Below, one piece after another: positions 52,932-61,582 of a stretch of DNA of 64,000 bases. The DNA comes from Marinobacterium_D sp050908845 (GTDB taxonomy: Bacteria > Pseudomonadota > Gammaproteobacteria > Pseudomonadales > Balneatricaceae), in NCBI RefSeq assembly GCF_050908845.1, contig NZ_CP194171.1, forward strand, positions 682,001 through 746,000, in the 5' to 3' direction. Each line of letters begins with the position of its first letter. Position 1 is the first letter of the stretch. The notes beneath the pieces were generated by a model. It searched no databases, had not been told where the DNA came from, and was given only the letters and a program-made list of their open reading frames with translations. The position numbers were made by a program, and so were the translations under genes.

Positions 52932-53227
52932 AACCATCTCCTATGGAGGTGGTATGCGTTTAGTCGCGGCTTCGCTAAAAACGAAAATCACCAGATTATC
53001 TAGATATCTGCTAAGCGCAGCAGCCTGACCCCTTCAGCGCAGCCGAGCATCGCAGGCTGAAAGAGAAACAAGGGACAGGCTGCTTGAGCAGCTAAGCTGC
53101 GAGTTTCCTGTCCCGCTCTTTCAGGCGAGAAGCACAGGGCAGTCGGCGCAGCCGACCAAGCTTCAGGGGCGGTTTGGGATTGTTAAGGCGCTTGTCCGCA
53201 CAAGCGCCTTAACTCGCCTGCAGGCGA
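52932..53227. repeat. Palindrome-rich intergenic region
   Basis: Several nested inverted repeats: CTGAAAGAG/CTCTTTCAG (53057-53065 and 53116-53124), GGGACAG/CTGTCCC (53072-53078 and 53108-53114), GCAGC-TAA-GCTGC (53088-53100), a perfect 14-bp pair at 53182-53195 and 53200-53213 with loop CCGC, and the 14-base palindrome TCGCCTGCAGGCGA (53214-53227). No gene is evident. It resembles REP/BIME or integron-like structured DNA, but no family is recognised. Confidence 0.6.
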
Positions 53228-53261
53228 AAACAGCGGTCGAAATCGGAGCCATCCCGGCTTC

Positions 53262-54143
53262 TCACTTCCCAGCCCTATAGGCCTCCACCAGTGTCGCGGG
53301 ATCCTGCTCCAGATATCCCTTGCTGCCGTGCAGCCGCATCAGCTCGGCGCCAAGGCCCGCCATCGGGATCGCGCTGCCGTTGGCTTTGGCCAGCGCGTTG
53401 GCCATATCCAGGTCCTTGAGCAGGGTTTTGACATGCCATTTGATCTCGTCGAAATCCCGTGCCGCCATTTTCGGACCGGTCAGCTGTAGCGGAATCGAAT
53501 CGGCAAAACCGCCCTTGAGCGCTTCCGGAATCCGCGTTGCGTCAACGCCGGACCGTTCTGCCAGTGCCATGACTTCGGCCATGACCAGCACGTTGCAGGA
53601 GACCAGCATCTGGTTGCAGATCTTGGTGGCCTGGCCGGAACCGACCGGCCCCATGTGGGTGACTCGCTGTGACAGAGGCGCCAGCAGCGGACGGATACGC
53701 TCGACCAGTTCGGCTTCGCCGCCGGCCATGATCGCCAGGGTGCCCTGTTCGGCGCCGGCTACACCGCCGGATACCGGCGCATCGATCCAGTCGATCCCGT
53801 ATTGGGCTTTGCAGTGGGCCGCCATCTCCTGGGTCGCATCCGGGGCGATGCTGGAGAAGTCGATCAGAATCTGGCCCTGGCGGCACGACTCTGCGATCCC
53901 CTGGTCTCCAAAAACCAGTTTGCGCACCGCATCGGTGTCGGAAACACAGGTCATTATCACATCCGAATTGGCGCAGAGCTCGGCGATGCTGGCGGCAACC
54001 TGAGTGCCCCGTTCAGCCAGTGGCTTGGACTTCTCGGGGTTGCGGTTCCAGACCGATACCGGGAAGCCGGCGTCTACCAGGCGGGTGCTCATCGGAACGC
54101 CCATCAGACCCATGCCGATAAAACCGATGCGGATGCTGCTCAT
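53262..54143 (-). CDS. NAD-dependent 3-hydroxyacid dehydrogenase (3-hydroxyisobutyrate/tartronate-semialdehyde type)
   Basis: A 293-residue beta-hydroxyacid dehydrogenase. The NAD motif GFIGMGLMGVPMSTRL lies at 8-23, DAPVSGGVAGAEQGTLAIMAGG near 120, and the catalytic lysine in GSGQATKICNQMLV. It could be 3-hydroxyisobutyrate dehydrogenase or tartronate-semialdehyde reductase (GarR/GlxR); the latter would suit glycolate/glyoxylate metabolism elsewhere in the window. It stands alone. Confidence 0.85.
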   Translation of the reverse strand: MSSIRIGFIGMGLMGVPMSTRLVDAGFPVSVWNRNPEKSKPLAERGTQVAASIAELCANSDVIMTCVSDTDAVRKLVFGDQGIAESCRQGQILIDFSSIAPDATQEMAAHCKAQYGIDWIDAPVSGGVAGAEQGTLAIMAGGEAELVERIRPLLAPLSQRVTHMGPVGSGQATKICNQMLVSCNVLVMAEVMALAERSGVDATRIPEALKGGFADSIPLQLTGPKMAARDFDEIKWHVKTLLKDLDMANALAKANGSAIPMAGLGAELMRLHGSKGYLEQDPATLVEAYRAGK

Positions 54144-54255
54144 GCTGATCTCCTGTGTCTTGTTGATATAGGAAGGAGTGACGCCCGGCCTTCCTGAGCC
54201 GGGCGATCCAGTCTATCAAAAAGCGTTTTAAAACAGCGCAAAACAGCTGCAGAGT

Positions 54256-55746
54256 TTATTTGCGGGGATGCAGCCAGGTGGGTAGCAGTGTGTAGGGGTC
54301 GATCGAGCTCTCTGTATCGAACTTTACACCGGCGTCTTTAAGGCGCTGCTGGAAACGTCCGTTTTTGAATTCGTCGAATACCTCGGTACAGCCGCCGACA
54401 AATTCGCCAGCCACGAATATCTGCGGGATAGTGACACAGCCGGTGTGGGCGTTCAGTGCGGCGCGGATACTGCCGCCCAGGTTATCCTGTTGATACTGGG
54501 CGCTGTCGAGATCCACCGAGCGATAAGGAATAGTGCAGCGGCCGAACAGTTTGCGTAGCGACCAGCAGAACTCGCACCACTCCAGCGCGAACATTACCAC
54601 TGGATTGTTCTGGTCTTTCAGCGCGTCGGCCAGGAACTGTTCGGCCTGCGGGGTTGTCTTGACCGGAGCGTTCTTGGGCGCTGGGGCCGGTGCCGAGGGT
54701 TTGTCGAAGCGGTAACCGGGGGTGGAGCGGGAGATCTCGATCTCCTCTTTTGTCATCTCGGTTTCGATATCGGCGAAAAGCGGTGTACTCAGGTAGCGCT
54801 CGCCGGTATCGGGCAGCATGCAGAGAATCTTTGTGCCCGGCGGCGACGATTGGGCCAGCTGCAGGCCGCCGGCCAGCGTCGCTCCTGCGGTGATGCCGCA
54901 GAATATCCCTTCCAGCCGCGCCAGGTCCTGTGAGACCTTCAGCGCGTCGCTGCCGGCAATGGGGCGGATCTCGTCGATCAGGTTGGCGTCGGCCGCGTCT
55001 TCTGTGAGTTTGGAGATAAAGTCCGGTGTCCAGCCCTGCATCAGGTGAGGTCGAAAGGCGGGGTGGCTGGCGGATGGCATGCCGGTGGCGGCTCGCGCCT
55101 GTGGCTGCTGACTGCCAAGCAGGGGGGAATTGTCCGGTTCGCAGACGACGATTTTTGTATCCGGGCTCTTTTCTCTGAGCACCCGGGAGACTCCTTTCAA
55201 TGTACCGCCGGTACCGAAACCGGTTACCCAGTAATCCAGCCTGGTATCTGCGAAGTCATCGAGAATCTCGATCGCGGTGGTGCGGGAGTGGATCTCCGCA
55301 TTGGCCTCGTTTTCAAACTGGCGACAGAGAAACCAGCCGTGGGTTTCGGCCAACTCAACCGCTTTCGCCAGCATACCGCTGCCTTTGTCAGAGGCAGGCG
55401 TCAGCACTACTCTGGCACCGAGAAAGCGCATCATCCGGCGCCGCTCGACGCTGAAGTTCTCCGCCATGGTCACGACCAGTGGATAACCTTTCTGGGCACA
55501 GACCATCGCCAGGCCGATGCCGGTATTGCCGCTGGTGGCTTCGATCACCGTCTGACCGGGTTTAAGAGCGCCGCGGCGTTCTGCGTCTTCGATCACACCG
55601 AGTGCCAGGCGGTCCTTGACCGAGCCCATGGGGTTGAAAGCTTCGAGCTTGGCGTAGAGTTCGATGTCGACAGGGCCCAGCTTGTTGATGCGTACAACCG
55701 GTGTTCTGCCGACGGTTTCGAGAATGTTGTTGTACCGAGTGCCCAT
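54256..55746 (-). CDS. Cysteine synthase-glutaredoxin fusion protein
   Basis: A 496-residue two-domain protein. Residues 1-330 are a PLP-dependent cysteine synthase: K44 (GSVKDR) binds PLP, TSGNTG is at 71-76, and GFGTGGTLKG near 180. A Pro/Ala-rich linker (about 350-372) precedes a glutaredoxin domain with CxxC C391-C394 (EWCEFC), TIPQIFVAGEFVGGCTE and a helical end. The fusion suggests redox control of sulfur transfer or supply of reductant. ATG 55746 follows a GGGGAGG sequence 6 bases away. Confidence 0.88.
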   Translation of the reverse strand: MGTRYNNILETVGRTPVVRINKLGPVDIELYAKLEAFNPMGSVKDRLALGVIEDAERRGALKPGQTVIEATSGNTGIGLAMVCAQKGYPLVVTMAENFSVERRRMMRFLGARVVLTPASDKGSGMLAKAVELAETHGWFLCRQFENEANAEIHSRTTAIEILDDFADTRLDYWVTGFGTGGTLKGVSRVLREKSPDTKIVVCEPDNSPLLGSQQPQARAATGMPSASHPAFRPHLMQGWTPDFISKLTEDAADANLIDEIRPIAGSDALKVSQDLARLEGIFCGITAGATLAGGLQLAQSSPPGTKILCMLPDTGERYLSTPLFADIETEMTKEEIEISRSTPGYRFDKPSAPAPAPKNAPVKTTPQAEQFLADALKDQNNPVVMFALEWCEFCWSLRKLFGRCTIPYRSVDLDSAQYQQDNLGGSIRAALNAHTGCVTIPQIFVAGEFVGGCTEVFDEFKNGRFQQRLKDAGVKFDTESSIDPYTLLPTWLHPRK

Positions 55747-55872
55747 GATATGCCTCCCCGGTGTTGTTATCCCTTCAAGCATAGCCGAGCAACGCTTGTC
55801 CGGCCTGTCATCAACTCGTCTGCTAACGCCGTTAAAATTGCCGGTTAATCTGTTTTTGGCCGGAGTCGATCA

Positions 55873-57108
55873 TTGGAAACAAAAAGAGCCGTAGAGAGGA
55901 CGTCTGAAGTTGCGAGCGCAGTGTCGGTGTTCTGGGTTTTTCTCAAGCTGGGCCTGACCTCCTTTGGTGGACCGGTGGCGCATCTGGGCTACTTCCGCGA
56001 AGCCTTCGTCAGGCGACGCTGCTGGCTCAGTGATGCACAGTACAGCGAGCTGGTGGCTCTATGTCAGATTCTGCCGGGGCCGGCCAGCAGTCAGGTAGGC
56101 ATGGGGATAGGAATGTCGCAGGCAGGCTATCCGGGGTTGCTCGCGGCCTGGCTGGGCTTTACATTGCCATCGGCACTTATGCTGATCCTGGCCGCATACG
56201 GGCTGGCACAGGTTGAATCTGTCTGGCTGGATGGCGTCATTGCAGGCCTGAAGCTGGTAGCGGTGGTTGTGGTGGCACAGGCCTTGTTGGGGATGTACAG
56301 GTCATTGGTGTCGGGTACGCGGCGCCTGCTGATCATGTTCACAGCCGCCGGGTCGATGCTTCTGCTGGGCGCGGTCTGGAGCCAGTTGCTGGTGATCCTG
56401 CTGGCAGGGTTGGCGGGGCGTCTCTGGCTCGGGCAGCAAACCAAAACAGCGCCCCATACGCCGCTGACATTCAGGGGTGTTTCATCGGTTCATGGATACA
56501 TTTGGCTTGCAATGTTAGTGCTGTTACTGGCCGGTCTGCCGGTGCTGGGCATGATCTACAGCGATGCGGCCTGGCGACTGATGGATGGCCTGGTACGTGC
56601 CGGCGCGCTGGTGTTCGGCGGTGGCCATGTGGTGCTGCCGCTGCTGCAGAACGAGGTGGTGGCAACCGGGCTGGTGCAGGAGAGTCAGTTCCTCGCCGGT
56701 TATGGTCTGGCCCAGGCGGTGCCCGGTCCACTGTTTACCCTGGCGTCCTATCTCGGTGCGGCCTTTGCCGATCCGGCTGCAGGGCTGCCTGTCGCGCTGG
56801 GTTTCGGGCTGCTGGCGACTCTGGCGATTTTTCTGCCCGCCTTTCTGCTGTTTGTCGGCGTATTGCCGTTTTGGCAGCAGCTACAGCAGCGACCGGGGAT
56901 GCACGCGGCGCTGGCCGGTATCAATGCGGCTGTGGTGGGCTTACTGCTTGCAGCCTGGTGGAACCCGGTGATTATCAGTGCGGTGCAGGGCATGGCTGAC
57001 ATCGGGTTATTGGTCGTGCTGGCGGGGCTGGTCTGGCGTGGTTGTCCGGTCTGGCTGCTGGTGCTGGCCGGTGCGGCGGGAGGTGCTTTGCTGACGCTGC
57101 TCGCTTAA
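55873..57108 (+). CDS. chrA: Chromate transporter ChrA (CHR family)
   Basis: A 411-residue two-domain CHR protein with about 10-12 helices. The N-terminal half opens FLKLGLTSFGGPVAHLGYFRE, with CQILPGPASSQ; the C-terminal half repeats the pattern as LVRAGALVFGGGHVVLPLLQNEV and AQAVPGPLFTLASYLG. CHR proteins export chromate or related oxyanions. The start is TTG with GGAG 7 bases upstream. No chrB regulator is adjacent. Confidence 0.9.
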   Translation: METKRAVERTSEVASAVSVFWVFLKLGLTSFGGPVAHLGYFREAFVRRRCWLSDAQYSELVALCQILPGPASSQVGMGIGMSQAGYPGLLAAWLGFTLPSALMLILAAYGLAQVESVWLDGVIAGLKLVAVVVVAQALLGMYRSLVSGTRRLLIMFTAAGSMLLLGAVWSQLLVILLAGLAGRLWLGQQTKTAPHTPLTFRGVSSVHGYIWLAMLVLLLAGLPVLGMIYSDAAWRLMDGLVRAGALVFGGGHVVLPLLQNEVVATGLVQESQFLAGYGLAQAVPGPLFTLASYLGAAFADPAAGLPVALGFGLLATLAIFLPAFLLFVGVLPFWQQLQQRPGMHAALAGINAAVVGLLLAAWWNPVIISAVQGMADIGLLVVLAGLVWRGCPVWLLVLAGAAGGALLTLLA

Positions 57109-57122
57109 CACCTTTAACGACA

Positions 57123-57172
57123 ATCCGAGCACCGGGTCAGGGGGGACTGGTCCCCTGACCCGGTGCTCGGAT
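57123..57172. terminator. Perfect 21-bp inverted repeat between chrA and ggt
   Basis: Arms 57123-57143 and 57152-57172 are exact reverse complements with an 8-base loop. It sits between convergent genes and could stop transcription, but neither side has the T-run of an intrinsic terminator, so it may instead be a palindromic repeat. Confidence 0.6.
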
Positions 57173-57179
57173 ATCAAGC

Positions 57180-58766
57180 TTAAAGCGCCGCGACGCAGCC
57201 GTCGCTGCGCGGATCCGCGGCGCCTTCCAGTACGCCATCCGGGCGTTTCACCAGCGCGCCTGCGTGGCCCATGGTGTCGCTGAACGCCTCGTCCAGCATC
57301 TCCACCTCATGGCCGGCATCACGCAGCTGCTTGACCAGTACCGGATCGACGAGGCTTTCCAGTTTCAGCGTGGTGCTGGTATCGCCCCAGGTGCGTCCCA
57401 GCAGCCAGCGCGGTGCCGTGACCGCCTGCTGCAGCGGCAGGCCGAGCATGGCGTAGCGGCTGAATACCGCCGCCTGGGTCTGCGGCTGACCTTCGCCACC
57501 CATGGTGCCGTAGCTCATCACGCGGCCGTCATCGAAACGGGCCAGCGCAGGGTTCAGGGTGTGGAACGGCTTGCGGCCAGGTTCCAGCGCCTGCAGCGCC
57601 TTGGGGTCGAGCGAGAAGCTGATGCCGCGGTTCTGCCAGTTGACGCCGGTGCTGTCGAGGACGACGCCGGAGCCGAACTCCCAGTAGATACTCTGAATAA
57701 AGCTGACCGCACGGCCTTCGCTGTCGATACAGCCCATCCAGATGGTATCGCCCGGGCTGGCAGGATCAGGCCAGGGCAGGGCTTTCTCCGGGTCGATCTC
57801 GTCGGCGAGCTTCTGCAGCACTGCGGGGTCCAAGAATGACTGCGGATCCGCCGGCAGGCGGTCCGGGTCTGTGACGTTGGTGTCACGAACGCGGAAGGCG
57901 CGCTTGGTGGACTCAATCAGGCCGTGAACATGGGCGAAGCCTTCCGCTTCGGTGATGCCGAGCTTGTCGAAAATCCCCAGGATCATCAGCGATGCCAGCC
58001 CCTGGGTGGGTGGTGGCAGGTTGTAGATCTTGGCGCCGTTGACGGCCACTTCCAGCGGTGTCACCTGGCTGGCGCTGTAGCCGGCTAGATCGTCCGCCGT
58101 TAGTGGACTGCCCAGGCGTTCCAGCTCTTCACCCATGGCGCGACCCAGCTCGCCGCGATAGAAGTCATCGAGACCGGCACGGGCCAGCTGTTCCAAGGTA
58201 TTGGCCAGCTTGCTCTGAGTCATCAGGGCGCCCACATCGGGTACCTGACCGTTCAGCATAAAGGTATCGGCGAAACCGGGCACAGCGTGCAGCTGATCCA
58301 GTTTGGCAGCGGTCAGCGCCGACTGGCTTTCGGTGACGACGATGCCGTTGCGGGCGTGGTTGATCGCGCTTTCCAGCAGGCGGCTCAGCGGCAGCGCATC
58401 ACCCCAGCCTGAAGCGACCTTCAGGGCTTCGGCCCAGCCGCCGATGGTGCCGGCGCTGGTGAGGGCGGCAGTGGCGCCGCGGCTCGGGATTGCATCGAGG
58501 CCGGCGTAGAAGTCGCGGTCCGCTTTTTTCGCGGCTCGACCGCAGGCATCGATCGCCACCGGCGCCTTGCCCGGTTCATGGATCAGCCAGAAGCCGTCGC
58601 CGCCGATGGAGTTCATGTGCGGGTAGACCACGGCGATGGTGGAGGCCGCAGCGACCATCGCCTCGACGGCGTTACCGCCCTCGGCGAGTACATCGCGGCC
58701 CGCCTGAGCGGCCTGGTGATGGGGGGCAACCATCATTCCCCGGGTGGAATAAACCGTTTTCAGCAT
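57180..58766 (-). CDS. ggt: Gamma-glutamyltransferase
   Basis: A 528-residue Ntn-hydrolase that cleaves glutathione and other gamma-glutamyl compounds. The probable self-cleavage/nucleophile threonine is T341 in GDTIWMGCIDSEG. YGTMGGEGQPQTQAAVF follows in the small-subunit half, and MNSIGGDGFWLI and PHMNS in the large-subunit half. No signal peptide is visible, unlike typical periplasmic GGT; the start MLKTVYSTRGMMVAPH argues for a cytosolic member. It ends a TRAP-TauE operon. Confidence 0.92.
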   Translation of the reverse strand: MLKTVYSTRGMMVAPHHQAAQAGRDVLAEGGNAVEAMVAAASTIAVVYPHMNSIGGDGFWLIHEPGKAPVAIDACGRAAKKADRDFYAGLDAIPSRGATAALTSAGTIGGWAEALKVASGWGDALPLSRLLESAINHARNGIVVTESQSALTAAKLDQLHAVPGFADTFMLNGQVPDVGALMTQSKLANTLEQLARAGLDDFYRGELGRAMGEELERLGSPLTADDLAGYSASQVTPLEVAVNGAKIYNLPPPTQGLASLMILGIFDKLGITEAEGFAHVHGLIESTKRAFRVRDTNVTDPDRLPADPQSFLDPAVLQKLADEIDPEKALPWPDPASPGDTIWMGCIDSEGRAVSFIQSIYWEFGSGVVLDSTGVNWQNRGISFSLDPKALQALEPGRKPFHTLNPALARFDDGRVMSYGTMGGEGQPQTQAAVFSRYAMLGLPLQQAVTAPRWLLGRTWGDTSTTLKLESLVDPVLVKQLRDAGHEVEMLDEAFSDTMGHAGALVKRPDGVLEGAADPRSDGCVAAL

Positions 58767-58781
58767 TGTTGTTCTCCGTTC

Positions 58782-58839
58782 TTAGCTGAAGGCTCTACTT
58801 GATTAGCTGAAGGCTCTAATCGGTTAGCTGAAGGCTCTA
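58782..58839. repeat. Three tandem 21-bp repeats between tauE-like gene and ggt
   Basis: TTAGCTGAAGGCTCTA occurs at 58782-58797, 58803-58818 and 58824-58839, so the period is exactly 21 bases (two helical turns). They lie just downstream of the TauE stop and upstream of the ggt ribosome-binding site on the minus strand. They could be protein-binding iterons or leftover codons. Confidence 0.7.
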
Positions 58840-59679
58840 TTAGCCTGTGAACAGTCCGTAAAACATGCGCAGCGACGTGATCGCCAGGAACAGGGCGAAA
58901 AGCTGGCGCAGCAGCTTGGCGTTGATCGCGTGGGCGATCTTCGCACCCACCGGCGCCATTTTCATGGTAGCCGGAATGATCAGGCACAGGCCGATCAGGT
59001 TAACGTAACCGATCGACAGCGGCGGGCGCGCTTCAACGCCGATGCCGTTGATCAAAAAGCCGAGGGTACCGGGCAGGCTGATCACGAGGCCCAGGGCTGC
59101 ACCCGTACCTACGGCGGTGTGCATCGGGGTTTTGAAGGCACTCAGGATCGGCACGCTCAGGGTACCGCCGCCGATACCCATCAGGGTGGAGATACCGCCG
59201 ATAAAGCTGCCGATTACTCCGGTGCCCAGGGCGCCGGGCAGTTTGTCGGCCAGGTTAAAGCCATCTTTCTTGAACGCCATATTCAGCGCCACCAGCAGGG
59301 CGATGGTGGCAAACACCGACGTCAGTACCTTGCCGCTCAGGTAGCCGCTGGCCACGGCGCCGATGATGACGCCGATGATCACGCCCGGTACCAGCTGCTT
59401 GAGCAGATCCGGATTCAGGCTGCCCTTCTTGAAGTGAGCCCGCGACGACATGATCGAGGTGGGGATTATGGTCGCCAGCGAGGTGCCTACCGCCACATGC
59501 ATGCGTACCGCCTCGTCGATGCCGAGCAGAGTAAACAGATGGTAGAGCACCGGCACGATGACGATACCGCCACCGACGCCCAGCAGCCCCGCCATCAGAC
59601 CGGCTATCACGCCGGTGGCGACCAGAGCGACAGCCAGACCGATAAGCCAGGTTGTCGAGTAATCCGAGAGTATATCCAT
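58840..59679 (-). CDS. Sulfite exporter TauE/SafE family protein
   Basis: A 279-residue eight-helix transporter of the TauE/SafE family: GLMAGLLGVGGGIVIVPVLY and the repeat MGIGGGTLSVPILSAF are the paired signature motifs. Members export sulfite, sulfoacetate or other organosulfur products. It follows TRAP genes and precedes ggt, so the operon probably handles a sulfur-containing substrate. Confidence 0.88.
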   Translation of the reverse strand: MDILSDYSTTWLIGLAVALVATGVIAGLMAGLLGVGGGIVIVPVLYHLFTLLGIDEAVRMHVAVGTSLATIIPTSIMSSRAHFKKGSLNPDLLKQLVPGVIIGVIIGAVASGYLSGKVLTSVFATIALLVALNMAFKKDGFNLADKLPGALGTGVIGSFIGGISTLMGIGGGTLSVPILSAFKTPMHTAVGTGAALGLVISLPGTLGFLINGIGVEARPPLSIGYVNLIGLCLIIPATMKMAPVGAKIAHAINAKLLRQLFALFLAITSLRMFYGLFTG

Positions 59680-59708
59680 GAACGTGTCCTTAGATTGTTA
59701 TAAGGGTT

Positions 59709-61034
59709 TTACCAACCGATCGCTTCAGGCAGCCAGGTGACCAGTGAGGGGAACTGGAACAGCACCACCACGGCTGCGAATTGAAGCAATACAAACGGCA
59801 GCGCACCGACGTAGATATCCCGCGTTGTCACCCCCGGTGGCGCCACGCCTTTCAGGAAGAAAAGCGCCCAGCCGAACGGCGGTGTCAGGAAGGACATCTG
59901 CAGGTTCATCGCTACCAGAATCGACAGCCAGACCATATCGGTGCCGTAATTGACGAACACCGGCAGGAACATGGGCAGCGCGATATAGGAGATCTCGATC
60001 CATTCCAGGAAGAAACCGAGCACAAACAGCAGTGCCATCAGGAACAGCAGTGCACCCATCTCGCCGCCCGGCAGCATCTCGAACATATGGTGAACCATCT
60101 GATCGCCGCCAAGGCCGCGGAACGAAAGTGAAAAGGGTTGTGCACAGAGGAGAATAAAAAACACCATGGCCGAGATGGTCAGGGTGCCATGCAGAGACTC
60201 TTTCACCAGTTTCCAGTTCAGGCGCTTGAACGCCAGGGCGATCGCCAGTGCACCCAGTGCACCCATGGATGCGGCTTCTGTCGGTGCAGCGATACCGCCG
60301 ACGATGGAGCCAAGTACCGCCACCACCAGGAACAGCGGCGGGCAGACATCGCGCAGCAGATCTTTGGTCAGCTGCTTGCCGGTGACTCCGGCGCGCTCTT
60401 CCGCCGGGATGGCGGGCATCCACTCCGGTTTGATCTTGCCGAGGATCAGCAGATAGGCCACGTAGATGACCGCCAGTACCAGGCCCGGAATAAACGCGGC
60501 CGCAAACAGAGTACCCACGGATTCGCCGACGATATCGGAAAGCAGGATCAGCACCAGGCTGGGCGGAATGATCTGCCCAAGGGTGCCGGAAGCGCAGATG
60601 GTGCCGCAGGCAACGCTGGGAGCGTAGCCACGCCGCAACAGCGACGGCAGTGTCAGCAGGCCCACGGTAACCACCGTTGCGCCAACGATACCGGTGGAAG
60701 CACCCATCAGTACGCCCACCAGGATGATCGCCAAGCCCATGCCGCCGTTCACGCCACCCATCGCCTTGCCGATGGTTTCCAGCATATTTTCGGCCACCCT
60801 GGATTTCTCCAGCATCACACCCATAAACACGAATAGTGGCACCGCCATCAGGGTGTAGTTGGTCACTACGCCATAGAGGCGTGCAGGCATCAGGTTGAAC
60901 AGCATCGGTCCGAAGCCGAGATAGCCGGCGACAAAGCCGGATACAGCCAGGGAGATCGCCACCGGAATACCGATCATCATCAGGCCGAGGAACCCGCCGA
61001 TCATACCGATGATCAGCCACTCGTTACCGATCAT
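59709..61034 (-). CDS. TRAP transporter large permease (DctM)
   Basis: A 441-residue DctM subunit with 12 helices. MIGIPVAISLAVSGFVAGYLG, GASTGIVGATVVTVGLLTLP, CASGTLGQIIPPSLVLILLSD and NLQMSFLTPPFGWALFFLKGVAPP are conserved. Its start overlaps the small permease stop by four bases. Confidence 0.94.
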   Translation of the reverse strand: MIGNEWLIIGMIGGFLGLMMIGIPVAISLAVSGFVAGYLGFGPMLFNLMPARLYGVVTNYTLMAVPLFVFMGVMLEKSRVAENMLETIGKAMGGVNGGMGLAIILVGVLMGASTGIVGATVVTVGLLTLPSLLRRGYAPSVACGTICASGTLGQIIPPSLVLILLSDIVGESVGTLFAAAFIPGLVLAVIYVAYLLILGKIKPEWMPAIPAEERAGVTGKQLTKDLLRDVCPPLFLVVAVLGSIVGGIAAPTEAASMGALGALAIALAFKRLNWKLVKESLHGTLTISAMVFFILLCAQPFSLSFRGLGGDQMVHHMFEMLPGGEMGALLFLMALLFVLGFFLEWIEISYIALPMFLPVFVNYGTDMVWLSILVAMNLQMSFLTPPFGWALFFLKGVAPPGVTTRDIYVGALPFVLLQFAAVVVLFQFPSLVTWLPEAIGW

Positions 61035-61573
61035 GCGACCTCCTCGGCAGGATGGGTTTCTGGTGTTTGTTCAGGGGGCAGCTTGCCGCACAACACCAGC
61101 AGCGAGCGCAGGCTTTCCGCCAGCCCCTGCAGGGCCAGCAGGCCGAAGCCCAGCGGAATAAAGGCTTTAAGCAGGTAGCGCATGGTCAGGCCGCCCGGGT
61201 CGGGGGAGGCTTCGCCCATGCGGAACGACTGCTGCACGTAGGCGATCGACAGATAGGTGATGATCACCGCCACCGCCAGGGTCAGCAGGGCGCCAACCAG
61301 ATCGACAAAGGCGCGCAGGCGCCAGTTGAAACGTTCGTAAAGAAAATCCACGCGCACATCGGCGCGGTGCTTCATGGTGTAGGAAAGACCGATCAGCGCG
61401 ATCGGGGAGATCAGGTGCCACTCAAGCTCCTGCAGGGCCACAGGTCCGATGGAGAACAGGTAGCGCAGAATGACATCGGTGGCGACGAGCAGGACCAGGG
61501 CCAGCACGACTAATCGTGCCAGCCCGCCCATTGCTTCGACCAACCACTCTATGGCGTTAATCGCGATCTTCAT
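61031..61573 (-). CDS. TRAP transporter small permease (DctQ)
   Basis: A 180-residue, four-helix subunit of usual length: LVVLALVLLVATDVILRYLF, ALQELEWHLISPIALIGLSYTMKHRADVRVDFLYE, VIITYLSIAYV. It is encoded 9 bases after the receptor gene and overlaps the large permease gene. Confidence 0.93.
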   Translation of the reverse strand: MKIAINAIEWLVEAMGGLARLVVLALVLLVATDVILRYLFSIGPVALQELEWHLISPIALIGLSYTMKHRADVRVDFLYERFNWRLRAFVDLVGALLTLAVAVIITYLSIAYVQQSFRMGEASPDPGGLTMRYLLKAFIPLGFGLLALQGLAESLRSLLVLCGKLPPEQTPETHPAEEVA

Positions 61574-61582
61574 GCGCTACCG

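Noticed and set aside
54182..54203. GCCCGG...CCGGGC hairpin as a terminator before the 3-hydroxyacid dehydrogenase gene
   Set aside because: No U-tract follows on either strand, so terminator function is not supported.
58782..58839. CRISPR-like repeats
   Set aside because: Three units with 5-base intervals and no unique spacers of 30-40 bases, and no cas genes.
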